In this document: one piece after another, positions 25,975 through 35,714 of the stretch | Layout of the letters: the number at the start of each line of letters is the position of its first letter | Position numbering within the stretch: position 1 is the first letter of the stretch | Assembly (NCBI RefSeq): GCF_009826935.1 | Contig: NZ_WUMN01000003.1 | Span: forward strand, 310,001 to 374,000 | From: Flavobacterium sp. Sd200 | Lineage (GTDB): Bacteria; Bacteroidota; Bacteroidia; Flavobacteriales; Flavobacteriaceae | Direction: 5' to 3' | Length of the DNA: 64,000 bases | The notes under the pieces: model-generated | The model's input: only the letters and a program-made list of their open reading frames with translations | The model's database searches: none | What the model was told of the DNA's origin: nothing | Program-made: the position numbers and the translations under genes

Positions 25975-28209
25975 GTGAAAGATAACTTTAGTTCTATTCA
26001 ATTCCCTGAAACATTAAAGGTGTCCACGTCAAGTGAAATGATACCATTGGAATTTTTTGGCAGGGTTATTCCTCTTTCCAAAAAGATACAATTTAAGTTG
26101 GGATATTTCAGTTCTAACTCCATATCCACACTTGCTTATGGCTTCGCTCAATTTATCTTTCAAGGTGGCTCCATAGATTTCTTAATTAACCATTTTGTTA
26201 GTGATGATGATTATAAGTTGATAAACAATGAGGTAGCAGCATCACCCAATTTTTATCAAACTATCGAAGATGAAATTATCCATGACCTTCAGAAGTTAAG
26301 TGATGTCTTTAGCAAAAGGCAAGTAAATCATTTTTACAATTGTCTTAGGTATTTACTGGATAATGGAAGAATATCGATTACACCGGTAACCACTAAGACT
26401 GGTCAAATATCACATTACAAGGAGGCGCTTTTCTGGGATAAGGATGGACATGTCCTCAACATAGTCGGCAGCTGTAACTTTACTTACAAAGGAATCGTAT
26501 GTAATGGTGAAAGCCTAAGGGTCAGCAGATCATGGGGAGAAAATTCTGAAAGGGCAAATATAGCTAGCGAACTGCTGGATTATCGGAAGATATTTGCCAA
26601 GGAGTCTAGTGAATTTATTTATTTGGACCCATCAAGACTCATAAATATCATTAAAGAAAACTCGCAGTCACTGAGTGAGCAGCAACTATTAGAGGAAGAG
26701 CTTGGGCTAGTCGAAAACCTGAACAGCGGTAGAGACGATGAAAGGATACGAATAGAAAAAGTAAATCAGCTGCTTAAAGAGCAATTTGAACAGACAATAG
26801 AGCGTATTGTTTCAAGTCCAACCTTTCCAAAACCATTTAGCCCAAGGCCGTACCAGATTCAGGCGTATTACAATTGGGTCAAAAATAACCACTCCGGAAT
26901 TTTTGGTATGGCAACAGGGACCGGCAAAACTAAAACCTCATTAAATTGCCTTCTAAACGAATATCAGATGTCAGGAAACTATCGTGCCATTATCCTCGTG
27001 CCCTCTATAGCATTACTGGAGCAATGGGAGGAAGAAGTATTACTATTTAACTTTACTAATATCATTATAGCTGGAGGAGGAAACAATTGGGAAAAGGATT
27101 TTTCGAATTACGTTAGTAACTATGGGGGTGGAATTAAACGGGATTTAATCATCGTATCGACCTATGCAAGCTTTTCATCCCACCGCTTTCAGAAGTATTT
27201 TGCCAAAATTGAGGAAGACTTTTTACTTATTGCTGACGAAGCGCATAATATGGGAGCGAATGACTTAAAAAAAACGATGATTAAGTCACGAATTAAAAAG
27301 AAAATAGGCTTATCAGCTACACCCAAGCGCGTTTATGATCCGGAAGGAACCGATTTTATAGATTCATATTTTAATGATAAAGAGCCCTACACTTATAACT
27401 TTTCTATGAAAGAGGCAATGAGGGAAGGATTTTTGTGCGATTATAAATATTATCCGGTACTAGTAGAGCTAAATGACGACGAACTCGAAGAATATATTGA
27501 AATTTCAAAAAAGCTTTTACGTTACTTCGATTTTGAAAAGAACGAGTTTAAAAAAGACCCCACAGTTGAACGATTACTACTTAAGAGAAAAAATATAATA
27601 CATAAAGCTAGCAACAAACTCAATAGATTTAAAGAAATTCTGCTCGAACTGCAACGGCTGAAAAAATTAAAATATGTTTTTACATATGTACCGGAAGGGT
27701 TTATTTATGAAGAGGATGGGGCCTCTGAACGCATGCTCGACAAGTTTTTACTTGCTGGGAATGAAGTCATGCCGACGATGAAAATGAATTCATACATTGC
27801 AGATGGACAAAATTTAAAGGATATTTTGCGCGGCTTTTCGGAAGGGCGGATTGATATGTTACTTGCTATGAAAATGCTTGATGAAGGCGTTGACGTACCA
27901 CGGGCTGAAGTCGGAATTTTTGCTAGTTCGACTGGAAATCCACGTCAATTTATCCAACGGAGAGGCCGGTTATTAAGAAAGCACAAAGATAAAACCTATG
28001 CTACAATATTTGATATGGTAGTTGTTCCCCGCGTCAATGACAATAATGTAGAGTTATTTAATATGGAGCGCAGTATGGTGAATAATGAGTTGCGAAGGGT
28101 AGGCTATTTCGCAAGCCTGGCAATGAATTTTTATGACTCTAAAGATGCTTTAGATCAAGTTTGCGCAAAGTATGACTTAGATTTGGATACGATTATAAAC
28201 GAACTGTAG
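25975..28209 (+). CDS. PLD-nuclease/DEAH-helicase fusion, predicted phosphorothioation restriction enzyme
   Basis: A 744-residue protein starting with GTG. Residues 1-200 hold a phospholipase-D-like nuclease domain with an HYK...D pair (His147, Lys149) followed by VGSCNFT (Gly165 to Thr170). From about residue 290 comes a superfamily-2 helicase: GTGKT at 315-319, DEAH at 421-424, a LSATPKR motif III and QRRGRLLR motif VI near residue 655. This domain pairing matches the family annotated as DNA phosphorothioation system restriction enzyme. It starts the effector part of the operon. The cutting specificity, against modified or unmodified DNA, cannot be read from sequence. Confidence 0.82.
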   Translation: MKDNFSSIQFPETLKVSTSSEMIPLEFFGRVIPLSKKIQFKLGYFSSNSISTLAYGFAQFIFQGGSIDFLINHFVSDDDYKLINNEVAASPNFYQTIEDEIIHDLQKLSDVFSKRQVNHFYNCLRYLLDNGRISITPVTTKTGQISHYKEALFWDKDGHVLNIVGSCNFTYKGIVCNGESLRVSRSWGENSERANIASELLDYRKIFAKESSEFIYLDPSRLINIIKENSQSLSEQQLLEEELGLVENLNSGRDDERIRIEKVNQLLKEQFEQTIERIVSSPTFPKPFSPRPYQIQAYYNWVKNNHSGIFGMATGTGKTKTSLNCLLNEYQMSGNYRAIILVPSIALLEQWEEEVLLFNFTNIIIAGGGNNWEKDFSNYVSNYGGGIKRDLIIVSTYASFSSHRFQKYFAKIEEDFLLIADEAHNMGANDLKKTMIKSRIKKKIGLSATPKRVYDPEGTDFIDSYFNDKEPYTYNFSMKEAMREGFLCDYKYYPVLVELNDDELEEYIEISKKLLRYFDFEKNEFKKDPTVERLLLKRKNIIHKASNKLNRFKEILLELQRLKKLKYVFTYVPEGFIYEEDGASERMLDKFLLAGNEVMPTMKMNSYIADGQNLKDILRGFSEGRIDMLLAMKMLDEGVDVPRAEVGIFASSTGNPRQFIQRRGRLLRKHKDKTYATIFDMVVVPRVNDNNVELFNMERSMVNNELRRVGYFASLAMNFYDSKDALDQVCAKYDLDLDTIINEL

Positions 28210-28211
28210 AG

Positions 28212-28421
28212 ATGGATAGAAACCAAGTTTTGCGAGAAATACTTTCTGATGAAGAATTGTGTCGAAAGTACAACATTAAAGACGTTGAGAAGCTTACTGC
28301 CAATGCACCTTACCATAATAAGGTTGTAGAAGTCATGTCGGTCATCATTAATGAGAACGATAATAATTTAAGTGAATCACAGATATATAAAAAGATTAAG
28401 AACATTCACAACATAGGGTAA
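28212..28421 (+). CDS. Small helical protein in the restriction operon
   Basis: A 69-residue protein with two or three helices, starting MDRNQVLREILSDEELC. It begins two bases after the helicase stop, and its last base is the first base of the ATPase start, so the three genes are tightly coupled. It may be a subunit or linker for the ATPase. No family recognised. Confidence 0.7.
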   Translation: MDRNQVLREILSDEELCRKYNIKDVEKLTANAPYHNKVVEVMSVIINENDNNLSESQIYKKIKNIHNIG

Positions 28422-30604
28422 TGGCTTCAATAATTAATAGCATATCATTTAAGAACTTCTTCAACTATTACGGTGACTATTATCAGACGCGCTATGATTT
28501 TGAGGAAGGTATAAATTTGGTGGTCGCGGATAATGGTGCTGGTAAATCCAAATTTTTCAACGCGTTTTTGTGGTTATTCTACGATCAAGTTCTTGACTCA
28601 GATGATAAAATAAAAAAAGGCATAAAGGACATAGCCGTTAAGATTATCTCGGATAAAGCAAAAATCGAAACCGCTATTGGCGACAGTGTGGAAACAGGTA
28701 TTCAGATAGAATATTCTACAGTCAGGTATAAGTATCAAATAACAAAATCATTCAAAGCTACCAGACTCAGTCAAAATATTACTAGTGCTGAAAGCTGGCA
28801 AATTATTATAAATGATGTAGAAGTAAATCGAAACGACCACGTTTTGCCTCGATATACTCCTGTTTATGATGCGGATGAGAAGCTTAATATTATTAAGCAG
28901 CTGATACTTCCAACTTTAAGACAGTATTCATTTTTTCAAGGTGAAGAAGTTGACAGTATAATTGATTTTGGAAAGAAGTCAAGCATTGAGGAAGCCGTCC
29001 GTACTTTGACAGATATAAGCAAGTACGAAGAGCTTGTAGCGCTTACAAAGGAATTCAAGGAGAAGGCAGAAAAGGATCTTAATCGACAGACAAAGGCTAA
29101 TTCCGAGCACAATGAAAGGCTTGAAAGAGCAATTAGTGTAAAGGAAGATTTGGAACAATCTTTAACTAGTGAGGAAATTAAACTGGCTGAATATGAAAAG
29201 TTATATGATGATGCCGAGCAAGAAAAGAACAATCTGGAACAGAATTTTTCTAATGCAGAAAAGCGTAATGAACTTGATAATAAAATAAAAGAAAAAAGTA
29301 AAAGAACCAATGAAGTTGCCGATGAGTATAGCATTTTTTTGGAAACCATCAATAACAGGTTTTTTGACGGCAATTTTTCATGGATATCTCTTGGCTTTGA
29401 CAACATAGTCGAAGATTTTCAGTCAAAGATTCAGCAGTATAGAGAAGTTCATTATGAAAAAAAGGCACTTAAAACTTTAAGCAGTGGTACAAGTAAACAT
29501 TTTCAGTTCTTGCCAATTGATTCTCCTGATACGGTGTCGTTAAAAAACATGATAGATCATGAGCATTGTTATGTATGCGACCGTCCAGCAATTGCAGGGA
29601 GTAAAGAATATGAGCATCTTGTAGCGTTGAAAAATAGGCCTATAGATGCGAAAAACGATGCTGAGTATGTTAAGAATAATTTCAACAACTTTTTTAGCGA
29701 CTTACAGATAAATGCGCAGCCTTTCTACAATAAAATCTCTTCAATAGGTGACAGTATACTAAAAACCAGAGAGAAGGAAATAGTTCTTAATGACAAGTTA
29801 ACGAAATTAAAGAAAGAGCTTAAATCGCTAAAGGATCATCGGAAAGATATTTTAATTGCCGGTAGTGACGAAGAAGATGCACTAACTATAATAAATCGCT
29901 ACAAAGGCGCGATTAGACGCCTATCTGATGCATCATTTCAAATTGAGAAGCTTCGGGAAAACATTAAAAAGACGAAAGCAAGCATTTTAAATACTGATAA
30001 GGAAATTCAGTCTTTGAGACCATCAAATATACCAGAAGGATATTTATTAAATTATCAAATTGGAGCAGACCTTGCAATAGCGACAGAAAATGCCAAAAAC
30101 AGAGTGTTTGACAGTATGGTTAACTTATTGGAAAAATATGCTAACAAACATTTCCAAAACTTAATAAAATATAATGACTTAGCCGGTGGGATTTTAAAAT
30201 TTGAAAAGTCTCCGTCTGGATCGATACTTTTTAACTATATAGATAGCAATGGAAATATTGTTCATGGAAGCTCTGAAGGTTTCCAAAGAATGAAAAAGTT
30301 TTCAGTTGTAATGGCAGTGATTTCTGCCAATACAACTCAATATAATTACCCACTCCTTGCTGATGCGCCACTGTCAGCTTTCGGATCCGCTTTTACTGAA
30401 GGCTTTTTTGAAGCTGTTGGCGAAGTTTTTCCACAAAGCATTATCCTTGTTAATGACCTTTTTGAAAACGATGATGAAATGAAATTAAATGAACTCGGTA
30501 AGAAAATTATCAAAAAAGATTTTATAAAAAGGGTTTACGTAAATAAAGTTGATAAGGATAAAGAACAAATTGAACGTACAACGGATAAAATTAAATTGAA
30601 GTAA
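28421..30604 (+). CDS. SMC/RecN-like ATPase of the restriction operon
   Basis: A 727-residue ATPase with a Walker A motif ADNGAGKSKFF near residue 40, two long coiled-coil stretches (about 210-300 and 440-540), a single CxxC (HCYVC near residue 387, zinc-hook-like) and a C-terminal LLADAPLSAF Walker B-type site. The layout is like DndD or SbcC but it is different from the dndD on the other strand. It probably drives DNA movement or scanning for the helicase-nuclease. The gene is coupled at both ends by one-base overlaps. Confidence 0.8.
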   Translation: MASIINSISFKNFFNYYGDYYQTRYDFEEGINLVVADNGAGKSKFFNAFLWLFYDQVLDSDDKIKKGIKDIAVKIISDKAKIETAIGDSVETGIQIEYSTVRYKYQITKSFKATRLSQNITSAESWQIIINDVEVNRNDHVLPRYTPVYDADEKLNIIKQLILPTLRQYSFFQGEEVDSIIDFGKKSSIEEAVRTLTDISKYEELVALTKEFKEKAEKDLNRQTKANSEHNERLERAISVKEDLEQSLTSEEIKLAEYEKLYDDAEQEKNNLEQNFSNAEKRNELDNKIKEKSKRTNEVADEYSIFLETINNRFFDGNFSWISLGFDNIVEDFQSKIQQYREVHYEKKALKTLSSGTSKHFQFLPIDSPDTVSLKNMIDHEHCYVCDRPAIAGSKEYEHLVALKNRPIDAKNDAEYVKNNFNNFFSDLQINAQPFYNKISSIGDSILKTREKEIVLNDKLTKLKKELKSLKDHRKDILIAGSDEEDALTIINRYKGAIRRLSDASFQIEKLRENIKKTKASILNTDKEIQSLRPSNIPEGYLLNYQIGADLAIATENAKNRVFDSMVNLLEKYANKHFQNLIKYNDLAGGILKFEKSPSGSILFNYIDSNGNIVHGSSEGFQRMKKFSVVMAVISANTTQYNYPLLADAPLSAFGSAFTEGFFEAVGEVFPQSIILVNDLFENDDEMKLNELGKKIIKKDFIKRVYVNKVDKDKEQIERTTDKIKLK

Positions 30605-31083
30605 TGACGAGTCAGGAATTTAAAGCACAGATACTGATCAAACGACCGCGATATGCCAATTCGAGGATACCGGTAATTGAAATTTTAGCGAATAAGGGAA
30701 GCAGAAAGTCAGAGTATAGTCAATTTGGACCTATTTATGAGCTTTACATTTATGCATTTCTCTTGGGCCTAAAAAAAGGAAGGAGACTGCCATTACCTCC
30801 GCGAGAATTAACCTCCGATTTTGGCTTAGAGATTGGAAGGTGGAAGAGAGAATCCAGGCTAACGGATTTCTTGCTGATGATAATTTTTACACGCAATGAA
30901 GAAATTGGTTTTGACTGGAACGAGTTAGAAGATATGGACGAGACTGAAATTACTAATACAGTGTCGCGAATCATCAATTTTATCGAAGAGTACGCTAATG
31001 GAGGTTTAGAATATTTACATGATTTGCTAGAGAAAGGGCAACTTGAAAATTCGCACTATATGTTTATAGATATGTACAAATAA
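30604..31083 (+). CDS. Protein resembling 'DNA phosphorothioation-associated protein 4'
   Basis: A 159-residue protein. It shows KKGRRLPLPP in the middle and the C-terminal signature IEEYANGGLEYLHDLL, which I remember from the phosphorothioation-associated protein 4 family found beside dnd genes. It is the last gene of the plus-strand operon and meets the minus-strand dndE convergently with a 14-base gap. It has no signal peptide. The family link is from memory of the signature, so moderate. Confidence 0.65.
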   Translation: MTSQEFKAQILIKRPRYANSRIPVIEILANKGSRKSEYSQFGPIYELYIYAFLLGLKKGRRLPLPPRELTSDFGLEIGRWKRESRLTDFLLMIIFTRNEEIGFDWNELEDMDETEITNTVSRIINFIEEYANGGLEYLHDLLEKGQLENSHYMFIDMYK

Positions 31084-31097
31084 GTAGGCTAGCTTTA

Positions 31098-31490
31098 TTA
31101 AAGCATAGCCAGCCCCGCCTCAATCTTTTCTACTAGAAAGTCAAATCCATCCATGTTATTAAGATTGTTTACCTCATCGTTAAGTAAGGTAAGGCCATCG
31201 TCTATGTGCATTTTTATATATCGTGATATATCTTTATCCGTTTTATAAATTCCATAATGTACGCAGATTAAACCTATGTAAATATCGTCATGATCGCCGA
31301 ATAATACAGCTTTTGAATATTCTTTACCATGCGAGTCAGCGATTTCAGTAAGATCTAGTTTACGTTCCTTCGACAAAGAGTAATTGAATGCAATCCTCGC
31401 TACGACATTTTCTGTACCGAGTCCTAATTTTCTAGTCAGTTGAGTAACAACGTCTTTATTTACCTTACTGGTCTTAATTTGCGTAAACAT
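31098..31490 (-). CDS. dndE: DNA phosphorothioation protein DndE
   Basis: A 130-residue member of the DndE family, the DNA-binding member of the DndCDE modification complex. The N-terminal half has a typical DndE pattern (TRKLGLGTENVVARIAFNYSL spread across two helices). It ends the dndC-dndD-dndE operon and overlaps dndD by 17 bases. Basic residues near the N terminus fit nicked-DNA binding, known for family members. Confidence 0.85.
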   Translation of the reverse strand: MFTQIKTSKVNKDVVTQLTRKLGLGTENVVARIAFNYSLSKERKLDLTEIADSHGKEYSKAVLFGDHDDIYIGLICVHYGIYKTDKDISRYIKMHIDDGLTLLNDEVNNLNNMDGFDFLVEKIEAGLAML

Positions 31491-33570
31491 TGGCTTCTTC
31501 TTTAATATGGTTAAATAACTTGTCTACGTCATAGGACTTAAAACCGCTGCCGTTACTTGTATTTTCGATTACAAATACTTTGTTTACATTAGGTTTTAAA
31601 TAATCATATTCCAATTCGGATAGTTCCTTTTCGAGTAGCGGGAACAATACTACCTGATCAGATATTGCGGGATAGAACTCTTTAATTATATTTTTTGAAT
31701 GATACTTATCAAATTTTTGTAAAGGACTATCAATAAACACCGGAAATTTGATTCCTGATTCATCTACCAGTGCTTTAAGCAACGCTGTAGCATATAATTG
31801 CTGCTCGCCTTTTGACAAAGAATCTTTGTCGATAATATTTTCACTTTTGTCCAGTAGATCAATATCCATTACATCATCCATTACATTTACGCGGACATTA
31901 TAAATGAAGTCGTTTTTGTGCATTATTTTTCTGAGACCAAGTAAAAGGGATTTTTGCAGGGAATATTTTTTATCTTCCTTGATATTTATAATTATAGTAT
32001 TTATCTTCTCCAATAATACCTTTGTTACTTCGTGCTTTTTCTGGTCAACTTTAATAATTTTGAACTTCTTTTCCAGTTCAGCGAGTAATCGGGCATTTGT
32101 CGTTTGTTTGTTTTTCAGCCCACCCAGTGTTTCAATTAGTTTATTTTTTTCAGATGTTGCGGTGGCAATTTTTCCATCCGCCTCGATTTTCTCCTCTCTT
32201 AGCTTTTGTGCAAGGTGATTATCTTTCCTTGCTTCGGCCTGTTTTATCTTATGATAAACCTTTGACAAATACATCCTATTATTTTTCTCTTCCTGTACAA
32301 CAGCATTGAACTGGTTAGAAAATGTTGTCCTTATATTATTGTAGATGGCTTCAAAATTCCGGAATTGTTCTGCTGTGTAATCTAATAAAATTTTCTCCGT
32401 TGAGCCGGCCATACTCTTTTGCCTGTTATTTATAGTCGTTTTCAGCGCTTCAACAACTTTCGCCTTGTCGGAAAGCTCTAATCCCAGGTTGCTTAGATTC
32501 TTAATAAGATCAACAGAAAATGACGACAGTTGCTCACTTAATATAAACTTGTCTACTGTATCGGTATGAAATTTTTGTTCAAAAACCAATTGATTGTAGA
32601 GGTCTTTTATCTTCCTTCCTGAAACAACCAATGGCGCTATGTCCATAAGCTTTTTAAGTTTGCTTTTGATTTCATCAGATTCTTTTTTCAGTATATCCCT
32701 TTCTGCCTTCATTGATTGCAGCTCTTCAAGGGTGATGCCATTACCTTCACGAATCAATTTTTCCTGGATATTGTCACTTAACGCTTTATGGTTGGCTATC
32801 TCTTTATCGTAACTTGTTTGTTTCTCAAGATTGAAATCAATAAGTTTTTGTAAATCGCTTTCCTCTTCTGTAAGAAGCTCAAGTTTTTTTTGCTCCAATG
32901 GTGAAGCCCCATTTCTTTTTAACTTAGTTAGAAGTGTCTCCAAGTTCCTTTTCAGGTCTTCGTATTTTTTGATTCCTAAAACTTCAGAATATGCCTTGCT
33001 TAAATTTTTAAGTTCAGGGCGGGTTTTTGCTTCTGCTAACGATACAATCTTTTCAGCATCGAAGAAGAAAAATTTAGCTATTTCGCGTGGTAAAATAAAG
33101 TCATTTATAAATACTTCAAAACCTACTTCCCTTGTAAGCTCATTTTCGAGCCCATCAATGAATATATGTAGTTCTTCAACATCTGAACGCAAATCGTACG
33201 ATCTTCGAAGTACAACCGATTTACATGGAATTGACGGAATAAGAATGTCTTTAAGCTCAATTTCAACGGCAACCACCGGTACAACATTTTTTTCCGCTTC
33301 ATATTGGGATTTTACATCGCGGTTTAGCAGTGATTTAATAAACTTTTCATATCCTCCTGCACTCTTGATGTCTTTTTTATACTTTTCCTCAACTTCGCCC
33401 ATCATTTTGCCGTAAAATACCCAAATTAATGACGTCAGGAAGGTAGTTTTTCCAAATCCATTCTTACCTGCTACAATGCTGATATTTTTCGAACCGTCAG
33501 GAGAGAAGATAATTTCATTATCTCCTTTATAAATCCTGAAATTTTTAAAATGTATCTTATTTATTTTCAT
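31474..33570 (-). CDS. dndD: DNA phosphorothioation ATPase DndD
   Basis: A 698-residue SMC-like ATPase with Walker A VAGKNGFGKTTFL near residue 35, long coiled coils in the middle (about 210-300 and 400-520), the ABC signature LSKGEQQLYAT and Walker B PVFIDSPLQKFD at the C terminus. DndD is thought to open or structure DNA for sulfur incorporation. Overlaps dndC by 14 bases and dndE by 17. Complete and typical in length. Confidence 0.9.
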   Translation of the reverse strand: MKINKIHFKNFRIYKGDNEIIFSPDGSKNISIVAGKNGFGKTTFLTSLIWVFYGKMMGEVEEKYKKDIKSAGGYEKFIKSLLNRDVKSQYEAEKNVVPVVAVEIELKDILIPSIPCKSVVLRRSYDLRSDVEELHIFIDGLENELTREVGFEVFINDFILPREIAKFFFFDAEKIVSLAEAKTRPELKNLSKAYSEVLGIKKYEDLKRNLETLLTKLKRNGASPLEQKKLELLTEEESDLQKLIDFNLEKQTSYDKEIANHKALSDNIQEKLIREGNGITLEELQSMKAERDILKKESDEIKSKLKKLMDIAPLVVSGRKIKDLYNQLVFEQKFHTDTVDKFILSEQLSSFSVDLIKNLSNLGLELSDKAKVVEALKTTINNRQKSMAGSTEKILLDYTAEQFRNFEAIYNNIRTTFSNQFNAVVQEEKNNRMYLSKVYHKIKQAEARKDNHLAQKLREEKIEADGKIATATSEKNKLIETLGGLKNKQTTNARLLAELEKKFKIIKVDQKKHEVTKVLLEKINTIIINIKEDKKYSLQKSLLLGLRKIMHKNDFIYNVRVNVMDDVMDIDLLDKSENIIDKDSLSKGEQQLYATALLKALVDESGIKFPVFIDSPLQKFDKYHSKNIIKEFYPAISDQVVLFPLLEKELSELEYDYLKPNVNKVFVIENTSNGSGFKSYDVDKLFNHIKEEANVYAN

Positions 33571-34930
33571 TTATCATTTCATTTACAAAGGATTCAATCC
33601 TTTTTTCTACGTCATTATGAAGCCCATACTTAGAAATCATCAGCGTTTTGGTTTCCTGTAAGGCTATCAGATTATCAATAAGGTTAAAGTACGATATATC
33701 ATCTTGACAAACCTCACGAACGATCCTGCGTTCAGTATCATCCAGTGTTTTTATATTATTTGTAGTGATATCTTTATTGTATATCTTTTTATAAAGGTCA
33801 CCTACGGTAAAGTCAAAAAAACCATCCCTATTCCAAATCACCTGGATGGCAATCAATTCCTGGTTGTTGATAAGGGTGATAAATGGACGCTCATTTTGAA
33901 TCTCCTTTTGGACTGTAAGGAGATCCTTTAATATTTCATAGCGGTACACTTCTTCGTAAGTGCCATTATTGGACCCGTCTTCCCTCACAGCTGCTTGGCC
34001 ATTACGCCTTTTATCTTTTCTGTTTTCAGATAGATTACGGCCTTCGATCAGGCGATTACGGAAATCTAATAAAGGTTGCATCCAATTTCGACCGTTATTA
34101 ACCAAAGATGTCATTGATTTATCGTTTTTGACAACTGTACAGGTCCAGCAACCGAACCTGCTTTGTCCGCAAGAGCTATGCTCTTTATCGACGACGACAG
34201 TAGGACATTCATAGTCGTCAGAGCTTGCATCTGCGTATATCTGGAAAAGAATAGAATTGTCAAACTTCCAGGGTGATGCAACCGTATTAATGATGTACCA
34301 CACTTCATCAAGCAGCATCTCCTTAATCGGTGCATATGTATAGGTATTTATTGAAGTCTGATGTTTAGAAAGCCTTTTCCCAGTTACTTCGTGTCTTCGG
34401 ATTGAACGCTCTCTTGTAGCACTTTCATCATAGCGGGTACCCAATAATACGATTGCCTCTCCCATCTCGTCTATCTGCTCTACCAAGAAGTTTGAGGTGG
34501 GGCGAATTTTTAACTTATCTGTACACCACCTAAAAGAGTTATTAGGTACTGGATATCCTTTTCCAATTACATTGATCCAAAATGTTTCCTCAAGCTTGGG
34601 AGTTGTCTTCTTAACGAAAATAGGTAAGTCTTGATTTCTAGCTTCTTCTGTTATCTTAGCGAGTACGTCTTCAACATAATTGGCAATTATCGGATTCTCT
34701 ACCATTGTGTCATTGCACACCACGTAGACCCTTCTGCGTAATTGAAATGGATAAGGTGTCGTTTCCCTTATCCTTAAAAGTGCAATCCAAACTAATGTGA
34801 GAAGTACTGTAGAATCTTTTCCTCCACTAAACCCAATAATCCAGGGTCTATCTGATTTATCGGCATACATGTACTGATCTGTTATTTCAGCTATGATACC
34901 TTCAACTTTTTTATTTCTAATAGGAGCCAT
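33557..34930 (-). CDS. dndC: DNA phosphorothioation sulfurtransferase DndC
   Basis: A 457-residue member of the PAPS-reductase/ATP-pyrophosphatase family. The PP-loop SGGKDS is at residues 35-40. Four Cys that could hold the known Fe-S cluster are at about 136, 254, 261 and 264 (SSCGQSRFGCWTC). DndC activates the DNA backbone and places sulfur in it. It is the first gene of the dndCDE operon, with a TAAATTTG promoter element 52 bases before the ATG and an AT-rich inverted repeat between. DndA, its usual sulfur donor, is absent from this window. Confidence 0.93.
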   Translation of the reverse strand: MAPIRNKKVEGIIAEITDQYMYADKSDRPWIIGFSGGKDSTVLLTLVWIALLRIRETTPYPFQLRRRVYVVCNDTMVENPIIANYVEDVLAKITEEARNQDLPIFVKKTTPKLEETFWINVIGKGYPVPNNSFRWCTDKLKIRPTSNFLVEQIDEMGEAIVLLGTRYDESATRERSIRRHEVTGKRLSKHQTSINTYTYAPIKEMLLDEVWYIINTVASPWKFDNSILFQIYADASSDDYECPTVVVDKEHSSCGQSRFGCWTCTVVKNDKSMTSLVNNGRNWMQPLLDFRNRLIEGRNLSENRKDKRRNGQAAVREDGSNNGTYEEVYRYEILKDLLTVQKEIQNERPFITLINNQELIAIQVIWNRDGFFDFTVGDLYKKIYNKDITTNNIKTLDDTERRIVREVCQDDISYFNLIDNLIALQETKTLMISKYGLHNDVEKRIESFVNEMINENK

Positions 34931-34946
34931 TCGGGAAAATTTACTA

Positions 34947-34971
34947 TTTTAAAAATAAAATATTTTTAAAA
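34947..34971. promoter_or_regulatory. AT-rich inverted repeat in the dndC leader
   Basis: Perfect 11-base arms TTTTAAAAATA and TATTTTTAAAA with a three-base spacer lie between the dndC promoter element and the ATG. It is in the right place to be bound by a repressor such as a DndB-like protein. AT-richness lowers the weight of the match. Confidence 0.5.
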
Positions 34972-34981
34972 ATAATTCATG

Positions 34982-35014
34982 CAAATTTAGGCTTATTATA
35001 AACAATTTTTACAA
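34982..35014 (-). promoter_or_regulatory. Promoter of dndCDE
   Basis: On the minus strand TAAATTTG (34989-34982) matches the TAnnTTTG -7 consensus, and a TTG lies 22 bases upstream at 35014-35012. The spacing fits Bacteroidota promoters, and the ATG of dndC follows after about 50 bases. Confidence 0.6.
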
Positions 35015-35140
35015 TTTGGGATAAACCTTTATTTTAAAATTTTATCCGTAATCACAAGTCCTATTGTTTCTTTGATGGGTTACCAATGTTAAAAAGTATA
35101 TAATCGCTTGTATTGCAGTTCTAAATAGAAAGGCAGATTG

Positions 35141-35566
35141 CTATACCACATTATTGTCTTTATACATTGACGCATATTCTTTTATTTGATTTATCATTGC
35201 TACCAGCCCATTTGCCCTTGTTGGTGCTAGAAAATCTTTTAAGCCAATTTCTTTAATGAAGTGGGTATCCGCGGCGATTATATCTTCAGGTAAGTTATCC
35301 GAGAATACCTCCAGCAAAATGGCGATAATTCCCTTAATAATTGCGGTATCGCTATCCGCACTATATAATATTTTTCCATCCACAAATTCAGCTCGCAGCC
35401 ATACTTTAGACTGACAGCCACGAATCAAATTATTCTCAATCTTATGCGAATCTGGATAGTTGTTCAATAAGCGGCCCACATTGATAATATGTTCATAAGT
35501 GTCATTCCAGTCCTCAAAGAGAGAAAAATCATTAATAATTTTTTGTTGTTTTTCGGGGATAGACAT
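35141..35566 (-). CDS. sufE: SufE-family sulfur acceptor
   Basis: A 141-residue SufE-fold protein. The sulfur-accepting Cys51 lies in the family motif RGCQSKVW. SufE takes persulfide sulfur from a cysteine desulfurase. It is encoded upstream of dndC in the same direction with about 210 bases between. No cysteine desulfurase gene is present, so the likely role is to relay sulfur from a chromosomal SufS/IscS to DndC, replacing DndA. Typical SufE length, no truncation. It could alternatively serve Fe-S assembly for DndC. Confidence 0.85.
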   Translation of the reverse strand: MSIPEKQQKIINDFSLFEDWNDTYEHIINVGRLLNNYPDSHKIENNLIRGCQSKVWLRAEFVDGKILYSADSDTAIIKGIIAILLEVFSDNLPEDIIAADTHFIKEIGLKDFLAPTRANGLVAMINQIKEYASMYKDNNVV

Positions 35567-35714
35567 CGGTAATAAGGACGTATGATTTAATATTAAGGCG
35601 AAGATAAGCTTAATATTCTTAGAAAAGCCTGATAGCTCCTTAGATAAAAATATCCATGAACTCTATATATCCTGCCATCAGTATACGATCTTTCATTTTG
35701 GAATCATTATAGAC

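Noticed and set aside
28421..30604. Second dndD gene
   Set aside because: It has an SMC-like layout but carries a CxxC hook and lacks the LSKGEQQ signature; it is in the restriction operon on the opposite strand from dndCDE.
32831..33415. 194-codon plus-strand frame over dndD
   Set aside because: Serine- and phenylalanine-rich complement of a coiled-coil gene; dndD motifs lie on the other strand.
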